The notes under the pieces: model-generated
Databases searched by the model: none
What the model was told of the DNA's origin: nothing
Seen by the model: the letters and a program-made list of their open reading frames with translations, nothing else
Translations under genes and position numbers: made by a program
NCBI RefSeq assembly: GCF_023634805.2
Contig: NZ_CP106881.1
Location: 2,090,001 to 2,154,000 of the forward strand
Length of the DNA stretch: 64,000 nucleotides
From: Comamonas endophytica
Lineage (GTDB): Bacteria > Pseudomonadota > Gammaproteobacteria > Burkholderiales > Burkholderiaceae_C
Direction of reading: 5' to 3'
Shown: positions 58,935-64,000 of the stretch, in pieces
Numbering within the stretch: the stretch's first letter is position 1
Layout: every line of letters starts with the position of its first letter

Positions 58935-60191
58935 ATGATTTCTTCTTTCCCCAGCACCCTTGGCATTGATTTCGGCACCTCCAATTCGGCCATGGCGCTG
59001 CGCAGCGCGGGCGGCCCGGCGCGGCTGATTCCGCTGGAGGGGGAGCAATTGGCCATGCCCACGGCGCTGTTCTTCCATGCCGAGGAATTGACCACGCATT
59101 TCGGCCGCGATGCCATGGCGCAGTACCTCGAAGGCGAGGAAGGGCGGCTCATGCGCTCGCTCAAGAGCCTGCTGGGCAGCGCGCTGCTGCAGGACAAGAC
59201 GGTGGTGCACGGCAACCTGGTGAGCTACCAGGACATCATTGCGCTGTTCCTGCGTCACCTCGCGGCGCGCGCGCAGCAGGAACTCGGGCAAATGCCCGAG
59301 CGCGTGGTGCTGGGCCGGCCGGTGCATTTCGTCGATGACGATGCCGCGCGCGACGCGGCGGCCGAAAGCGCGCTGCGCGAGGCCGCACACCGCGCCGGGT
59401 TTGCGCAGGTGCAGTTCCAGCTCGAGCCGATTGCCGCGGCGCTGGATTACGAGCAGCGCCTTTCCCGTGAGTCGGTGGTGCTGGTGGTCGACATCGGCGG
59501 CGGTACCTCCGACTTCACGGTCGTGCGCCTGGGGCCCGAACGCATGGCGCACGCGGACCGCAGCGCCGACGTGCTGGCAACGACCGGCGTGCACATCGGC
59601 GGCACCGACTTCGACCAGCGGCTCAATCTCGAGCTGCTGCAGCCACTGCTGGGCCTGCGCCACCATGGCAAGAGCGGGCGCGAGGTGCCCAGCCGGGTGT
59701 TTCACGATCTGTCGACCTGGCATCTGATCCAGTGGCTCTACACCGCCAAGGCAGTGCGCGAGGCACAGGCCCTGCGCACGGATTACAAGGACGAGCGCCT
59801 GCATGCGCGGCTGATGACGGTGCTGGAAGAACGCCTGGGCCACCGTCTGGCCAACACCATGGAGCAGGGCAAGATCGCGGTGTCGCAGACCGGCATGGCG
59901 CAGACCCTGGACCTGGGCTGGCTCGAGGCGCAGCTGCAAGCCGAGGCCACGCCCGAGGCGCTGGCCCTGCATCTGCAGCCGGCGCTGGCACGTGTAGTGG
60001 CCTGCGCCGGGGAATGCCTGCGCCGCGCGGGTGTGGCTGCGGATGCGCTCGATGCGATCTATCTCACGGGCGGGTCCTCGGCGCTGCGGCCGCTGCGCAG
60101 CGCCTTGCGCGCGGCGTTTCCGGAGACGGAGCAGGTCGAAGGGGATCTGTTTGGCGGGGTGGCTTCGGGATTGGTTTACACGCAGGGGTGA
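58935..60191 (+). CDS. Hsp70 family protein (YegD-like)
   Basis: 418 residues, only the actin-like ATPase part. Phosphate motif 1 GIDFGTSNSAMA lies at residues 10-21, phosphate 2 VVDIGGGTSDFTV near 180 and the adenosine motif LTGGSSALRPLR near 378. There is no substrate-binding domain as in DnaK, matching the YegD type of about 450 residues. The role is unknown, presumed chaperone-like. The start ATG 58935 is chosen over a longer frame at 58875 that overlaps the tRNA terminator. Confidence 0.9.
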   Translation: MISSFPSTLGIDFGTSNSAMALRSAGGPARLIPLEGEQLAMPTALFFHAEELTTHFGRDAMAQYLEGEEGRLMRSLKSLLGSALLQDKTVVHGNLVSYQDIIALFLRHLAARAQQELGQMPERVVLGRPVHFVDDDAARDAAAESALREAAHRAGFAQVQFQLEPIAAALDYEQRLSRESVVLVVDIGGGTSDFTVVRLGPERMAHADRSADVLATTGVHIGGTDFDQRLNLELLQPLLGLRHHGKSGREVPSRVFHDLSTWHLIQWLYTAKAVREAQALRTDYKDERLHARLMTVLEERLGHRLANTMEQGKIAVSQTGMAQTLDLGWLEAQLQAEATPEALALHLQPALARVVACAGECLRRAGVAADALDAIYLTGGSSALRPLRSALRAAFPETEQVEGDLFGGVASGLVYTQG

Positions 60192-60214
60192 GGGGGCTCG
60201 TCTTGTCTCGAAGG

Positions 60215-60368
60215 CAGGACGTTCATCTTTCGACGCGGCCACTCTAGCCGGAAGGGAAGGTCGTTGCGTTATCTCGAGCACAGGACGTTCATCCTGCGGC
60301 GAGCTCAGGACGAACGGGGGGTAATCCGTTCGCCCTGTGCCTGCCTGGACGGCACTTTCGAAGAATGA
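60215..60368. repeat. REP-like element, expanded copy F
   Basis: Two partial left arms (CAGGACGTTCATCTTTCGACG at 60215-60235 and CAGGACGTTCATCCTGC at 60281-60297) precede a core hairpin CGAACGG (60311-60317) with CCGTTCG (60326-60332). GCCTGCCTGGACGGCACTTTCGAAGA follows. It fills the 196-nt gap between the convergent ends of the Hsp70-like gene and rsmI. Confidence 0.75.
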
Positions 60369-60387
60369 CTGGCGCCGATGAGGGGAG

Positions 60388-61314
60388 TCACTCCTCTTCA
60401 GTCCCCTCGCGTCTTATCTCCAGCGCTGCGTCATAAAGCGCATTGCGTGGCGCGCCCGTGATCTCTGCGGCCAGGCGCACCGCGGCCTTGGTGGGGAGCT
60501 CGGCCAGCAGCAGGCGCAGCACGCGCAGGCCCTCGCCGCTGTCATCCTGCAGTTCCACGGGGTGCAGCACGACGACGAATTCGCCGCGCGAGCGTTGGGG
60601 CGAGCCGTCCAGCCAGGCGGGCAGTTGCTGCGCGGGCTGGGTCACGATTTCCTCGAACTGCTTGGTGATCTCGCGCGCCAGCGTGACCGGGCGCGGGCCC
60701 AGCACGGCCAGGGCCTGCGCCAGCTCGCCGATGCGGTGCGGCGCCTCGAGCAGCACGCAGCAGCGCGCTTCCTGGCCCAGTTGCTGGACCTGGGCCGTGC
60801 GCTCGGCCTGCTTGCTGGCGAGGAAACCGGCAAACAGGAAACCGCTGCTGGCCTGGGAATGCGCCACCGCGCCGGCGACGCTGAGCGCGGCGGTGATGCT
60901 GCTGGCGCCGGGCAGGGGAATGGTGCGCAGGCCCGCGGCCTGCACCGCCGCGGCCAGGCGCGCGCCCGGGTCGCTCACGCCGGGCGTGCCGGCGTCGCTG
61001 ACATAGGCCAGGCGTTGACCTTGCTGCAGACGCGCGATCACCTGCTGCGCGGCTTCGGCTTCGTTATGCTGGTGCAGCGCCAGCAGCTGGCTGCCCGGGC
61101 GCTCAAGGCCGTAGGAGCGCAGCAGGCCCTGGGTGTGGCGCGTGTCCTCGCAGGCAATGCCGTCGACGAGCTGCAGTACATGCAGCGCGCGCAGGCTGAT
61201 GTCGGCCAGGTTGCCGATCGGGGTGGCGACCACATACAGCGCGCCCGGCGGGTAGTTTTGCGCCGAGGCTGCGTCGTGGGCAGCGCTCAGCGCGGAGGCG
61301 AAAGAGGCACTCAA
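60388..61314 (-). CDS. rsmI: 16S rRNA (cytidine-2'-O)-methyltransferase RsmI
   Basis: 308 residues. The tetrapyrrole-methylase-type SAM fold starts with ALYVVATPIGNLADISLRA (ATPIGNL at 30-36). Next come EDTRHTQGLL, YVSDAGTPGVSDPG, PLPGASSITAALSVAG and the APHRIGE and LAREITKQFEE segments. It methylates C1402 ribose of 16S rRNA. The start is TTG at 61312-61314 with AAGGA upstream on the minus strand; no ATG is available. Its first base is shared with the divergent yraN ATG. Confidence 0.94.
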   Translation of the reverse strand: MSASFASALSAAHDAASAQNYPPGALYVVATPIGNLADISLRALHVLQLVDGIACEDTRHTQGLLRSYGLERPGSQLLALHQHNEAEAAQQVIARLQQGQRLAYVSDAGTPGVSDPGARLAAAVQAAGLRTIPLPGASSITAALSVAGAVAHSQASSGFLFAGFLASKQAERTAQVQQLGQEARCCVLLEAPHRIGELAQALAVLGPRPVTLAREITKQFEEIVTQPAQQLPAWLDGSPQRSRGEFVVVLHPVELQDDSGEGLRVLRLLLAELPTKAAVRLAAEITGAPRNALYDAALEIRREGTEEE

Positions 61315-61724
61315 TGGGTTTCCTTAAAAATCCTGCCGCAGCGCAGGCGGCGCCGGCCACCACGCGGCAGCGGGGCCAGGCCGGTGAAGACCGGGCGCTG
61401 CGCTGCCTGCAGGGGGCGGGCCTGCGCCTGGTGGAGCGCAATTATCGGACGCCCGGACGTGGCGGTGGTGAAATTGACCTCATCATGCGCGATGCCGATG
61501 GCACCCTGGTGTTCGTCGAGGTGCGCAGCCGTGGCCGCCCGGGCTATGGCGGCGCGGGCGCCAGCATCGGCGCGATCAAGCAGTCGCGCATCGTGCACGC
61601 GGCGCGGCATTACCTGCAGCGCTGGCCGGCGCCGCCTCCCTGCCGCTTCGACGTGGTGCTGATCGAGGCCGCGGGCGTGCAGTGGCTGCGCGCGGCCTTC
61701 GACAGCGCCGCACTGCCCGGGTAA
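61314..61724 (+). CDS. UPF0102 / YraN family endonuclease-like protein
   Basis: 136 residues. The restriction-endonuclease-like core GGEIDLIMRDADGTLVFVEVRSR has Glu53, Asp55 and Glu69 in a PD-(D/E)XK-type arrangement, with Arg in place of the usual Lys (EVR). It is about the usual length (120-130). The function is unproven. The ATG at 61314 is preceded by AGAGG; it is divergent from rsmI with a one-base overlap of start codons, and in line with the SIS and BON genes, as in the E. coli rsmI/yraM-yraN-diaA-dolP region. Confidence 0.92.
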   Translation: MGFLKNPAAAQAAPATTRQRGQAGEDRALRCLQGAGLRLVERNYRTPGRGGGEIDLIMRDADGTLVFVEVRSRGRPGYGGAGASIGAIKQSRIVHAARHYLQRWPAPPPCRFDVVLIEAAGVQWLRAAFDSAALPG

Positions 61725-61773
61725 CCGCGGGGCGGCAAAAGGTTAGTGGCCGCGCAGTTATCATCGGGCCTCC

Positions 61774-62382
61774 ATGCTTGAGCAACGAATCCAACAGCAT
61801 TTCATCGACAGCGCCGACCTGAAGTACCAGGCGGCGCAGGCGCTGAGTCTCCCAATAGCTTCCGCCGTGCAGGCCATGCTGGCCTGCGTGACCAGTGGCG
61901 GCAAGGTACTGGCCTGCGGCAGCGGCCCTTCCGTCACCGACGCGCAGATGTTTGCCGCGCTGTGCGTGACGGGCTTCGAGCGCGACCGGCCCGAGCTGGC
62001 CGCGCTGGCGCTGACGGCGCAGGGTGGGCTGCTGGGCAATCTGCCGGTGTCGGGCGGCGGGGGCAATGCACAGCATTACCTGGCGCGCCAGGTGCGCGCG
62101 CTGGGCCAGGCCGGCGATCTGCTGGTGGTGCTGTCGGTGAGCGGCGACGACCCCTGCGCGCTCGAGGCGGTGGAAGCCGCGCACGAGCGCGACATGATGG
62201 TCGTGGTGCTCAGCGGCCGCACCGGCGGTGCGCTGGCCGCGCGCATGCGCGAGACCGATGTGCTGGTCTGCGTGCCGCACGACCGCGCGGCGCGGGTGCG
62301 CGAGGTGCATGCGCTGGTGCTGCATTGCCTGTGCGATGGCGTGGATGCCCAGTTGTTAGGTGAACAGGAGATGCCTTTATGA
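61774..62382 (+). CDS. SIS domain protein (DiaA/phosphoheptose isomerase-like)
   Basis: 202 residues, one SIS domain. The usual CGNGGSAADAQ loop is here CGSGPSVTDAQ (residues 48-58), and the second loop LSVSGDDP (120-127) is near standard. Context (yraN upstream, dolP-like gene downstream) matches DiaA, the DnaA-binding replication initiation factor, better than GmhA of heptose synthesis. The altered first loop weakens an isomerase role. It overlaps the next gene by 4 bp (ATGA). Confidence 0.87.
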   Translation: MLEQRIQQHFIDSADLKYQAAQALSLPIASAVQAMLACVTSGGKVLACGSGPSVTDAQMFAALCVTGFERDRPELAALALTAQGGLLGNLPVSGGGGNAQHYLARQVRALGQAGDLLVVLSVSGDDPCALEAVEAAHERDMMVVVLSGRTGGALAARMRETDVLVCVPHDRAARVREVHALVLHCLCDGVDAQLLGEQEMPL

Positions 62383-63047
62383 AGATCGAGATCCGTCGTG
62401 CCCTGTGTTCGGGTTTGGCCTGTGTGCTGCTGGGAGGCGCGCTGTCCGCCTGCGTTCCGCTGGTCGTGGGGGGCGGCATGGTGGCCGGCACGCTGGTGGC
62501 CGTGGACCGGCGCACGGCCGGCACGGTGGTCGAGGACGAAAGCATCGAGGTCAAGGCCGCGAACCGCATTCGCGAGACCATGGGCGACAAGGCACGCATC
62601 AATGTGACCAGCTACAACCGCCAGGTGCTGCTGACCGGCGAAGTCGGCAACGAGACCGACAAGCAGGCGCTGGGCCGCCTGGTGCAGTCCGTCGACAATG
62701 TGCGCGCGGTGGTCAACGAGACCGCGGTCGCGCCCTTCACCGCGACGCTGAGCCAGCGCTCGGGCGACACCTTCATCACCGGCAAGGTGCGCGCCAGCCT
62801 CATGGACGCCAAGGACCTGCAGGCCTCGGCCTTCAAGGTCGTGACCGAGAACAAGATCGTCTACCTGATGGGCATCGTCACGCCGCGCGAAGCCAAGCGT
62901 GCCGCCGAGATCGCGCGCGGGGTCAATGACGTGACCAAGGTGGTGCGCGTGTTCGAGGTGGTTTCCGAGGACGAGCTGGCACGCTACCAGACCAAGCCGG
63001 CGCCGGTCACGACCGATGCGGCCCCCGTGTCCACGCCCGCGCCCTGA
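62379..63047 (+). CDS. Outer-membrane BON domain lipoprotein (DolP/YraP-like)
   Basis: 222 residues. The lipoprotein signal ends in the lipobox LSAC with Cys25 as the lipidated residue. Two BON domains follow (about 55-125 and 133-200: NVTSYNRQVLLTGEV and KVVTENKIVYLMGIV), then a Pro/Thr tail. DolP binds anionic phospholipid at the division site and supports outer-membrane integrity. ATGA overlap with the SIS gene shows coupling. A terminator follows at 63062. Confidence 0.92.
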   Translation: MKIEIRRALCSGLACVLLGGALSACVPLVVGGGMVAGTLVAVDRRTAGTVVEDESIEVKAANRIRETMGDKARINVTSYNRQVLLTGEVGNETDKQALGRLVQSVDNVRAVVNETAVAPFTATLSQRSGDTFITGKVRASLMDAKDLQASAFKVVTENKIVYLMGIVTPREAKRAAEIARGVNDVTKVVRVFEVVSEDELARYQTKPAPVTTDAAPVSTPAP

Positions 63048-63061
63048 CGTTCCGCGCCCAG

Positions 63062-63088
63062 GAAAAAGCCGGCAGTGCCGGCTTTTTC
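63062..63088. terminator. Bidirectional terminator between the dolP-like gene and the dehydrogenase
   Basis: GAAAAAGCCGGCA (63062-63074) pairs with TGCCGGCTTTTTC (63076-63088); A/T runs flank both sides. It lies between two convergent genes and can serve both. Confidence 0.92.
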
Positions 63089-63092
63089 GCGT

Positions 63093-63989
63093 TCAGCGCA
63101 GGCGTTTGATCAGGCTGGACGTATCCCAGCGGTTGCCGCCCATCTGCTGCACGTCGGCATAGAACTGGTCCACCAGGGCAGTGACCGGCAGCCGTGCGCC
63201 GTTGCGCTTGGCTTCGTCGAGCACCAGGCCCAGGTCCTTGCGCATCCAGTCGACGGCAAAGCCGAAGTCGAACTTGTCGGCAATCATGGTCTTGCCGCGC
63301 TGGTCCATCTGCCAGCTCTGCGCCGCGCCCTTGCCGATCACCTCCAGCACCTGCGCCATGTCCAGCCCGGCCCTGCCGCCAAAGGCAATGGCTTCGGACA
63401 GGCCCTGGATCAGCCCGGCCAGGCAGATCTGGTTGACCATCTTCGCCAGCTGGCCCGCGCCGCTGTCGCCCAGCAGCGTGCAGGCGCGCGCGAAGGCCAT
63501 GGCCACGGGCTGCACCGTGGCGAATGCCGTGGCGTCGCCGCCGCACATCACGGTGAGCTGGCCGTTCTGCGCGCCGGCCTGGCCGCCCGAGACCGGCGCG
63601 TCGATGAATTGCAGGCCCAGCGCCTGCGCGGCGGCATTGAGCTCGCGCGCGACCTCGGCCGAGGCCGTCGTGTGGTCGACGAAGATCGCGCCCGGGGCCA
63701 TGCCGGCCAGTGCGCCCTGGGGACCGAGCACGACCGAGCGCAGGTCGTCGTCATTGCCGACGCAGCAGAACACCAGTTCGGCGCCCGCGGCGGCTTCGCG
63801 CGGCGTGGCCGCCTGGCGCGGCGCCGGAGTATCGGCGTATTCGGCGCACCACTGCGCAGCCTTGGCCGGGGTGCGGTTGTAGACCGTGACGCGGTGGCCG
63901 GCGCGCGCCAGGTGGCCGGCCATGGGGTAGCCCATCACACCCAGGCCCAGGAAGGCGACGGAACGTGGCGGTACGGCAGAGCTAGACAT
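63093..63989 (-). CDS. NAD(P)-dependent beta-hydroxyacid dehydrogenase (3-hydroxyisobutyrate dehydrogenase family)
   Basis: 298 residues. Rossmann motif FLGLGVMGYPMAGHL (about 13-27), substrate motif FIDAPVSGGQAGA near 129-141, catalytic GAGQLAKMVNQ with Lys183 and Asn186, and a helical C-terminal domain. This is the MmsB/GarR/tartronate semialdehyde reductase family; the exact hydroxyacid is not determinable. The start at 63989 is close to the window edge, so the promoter is outside. It converges with the BON lipoprotein gene. Confidence 0.92.
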   Translation of the reverse strand: MSSSAVPPRSVAFLGLGVMGYPMAGHLARAGHRVTVYNRTPAKAAQWCAEYADTPAPRQAATPREAAAGAELVFCCVGNDDDLRSVVLGPQGALAGMAPGAIFVDHTTASAEVARELNAAAQALGLQFIDAPVSGGQAGAQNGQLTVMCGGDATAFATVQPVAMAFARACTLLGDSGAGQLAKMVNQICLAGLIQGLSEAIAFGGRAGLDMAQVLEVIGKGAAQSWQMDQRGKTMIADKFDFGFAVDWMRKDLGLVLDEAKRNGARLPVTALVDQFYADVQQMGGNRWDTSSLIKRLR

Positions 63990-64000
63990 AGAAAAAATCT

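Overview
This 64-kb window is GC-rich chromosome from a betaproteobacterium, most likely Burkholderiales, family Comamonadaceae (Acidovorax/Comamonas/Delftia-like). The evidence is the rRNA sequence, the argS-SPOR-dsbA and recG-oxyR-ubiA gene order, a trp operon carrying a chorismate mutase, and the spc/alpha ribosomal cluster. It looks like vegetative core chromosome. I see no insertion sequence, prophage, CRISPR array or integrated plasmid. I did not find a clearly undescribed multi-gene system; the novelty is mostly regulatory and architectural.

Layout. 1-1700: 3' half of a 23S rRNA gene, 5S rRNA and a terminator. 1.7-6.4 kb (minus): TonB-like membrane protein, class II glutamine amidotransferase, tautomerase, Cys-rich CWC protein, malate synthase G. 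6.6-18.8 kb (plus): LysR regulator and small membrane protein; argS, SPOR protein and dsbA; lptA-lptB-rpoN; a THUMP methyltransferase coupled to a PIN protein; a UPF0149/SEC-C protein; a SulP transporter. 19-26 kb (minus): pncC, pgpA, thiL, YbdK ligase, cation:proton antiporter, Gcr-type membrane protein, apaG. 26-32.8 kb (plus): rpe, gph, a trp leader with attenuator-like structure, trpE, chorismate mutase, trpG, trpD, trpC, ung. 32.8-37.7 kb: a DMT exporter and a Fur-boxed siderophore ABC importer. 37.8-45.4 kb: queA, an HD-GYP protein, recG, oxyR, ubiA, proC. 45.5-49.6 kb: the glycerol 3-phosphate regulon glpK, glpR and divergent glpD. 49.8-58.8 kb: a continuous spc+alpha ribosomal operon (rplN to rplQ, with secY and rpoA but no infA) followed by initiator tRNA-fMet. 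58.9-64 kb: Hsp70-like protein, rsmI, yraN, a DiaA-like SIS protein, a BON lipoprotein and a beta-hydroxyacid dehydrogenase.

Functional links. The trp genes run from chorismate to indole-glycerol phosphate, and the embedded mutase draws on the same chorismate. rpe, gph and malate synthase serve pentose-phosphate and C2 metabolism. GlpK and GlpD, with GlpR, convert glycerol to dihydroxyacetone phosphate. LptA/LptB, the DolP-like lipoprotein and DsbA serve the envelope.

The most distinctive non-coding signals are: a REP-like inverted-repeat family at six intergenic sites, each downstream of a gene end; a tryptophan-codon leader peptide before trpE; several -10 boxes only 6-7 bases from start codons (possible leaderless mRNAs); the divergent rsmI/yraN start codons sharing one base; and structured spacers in the ribosomal cluster, including one where infA would be expected.
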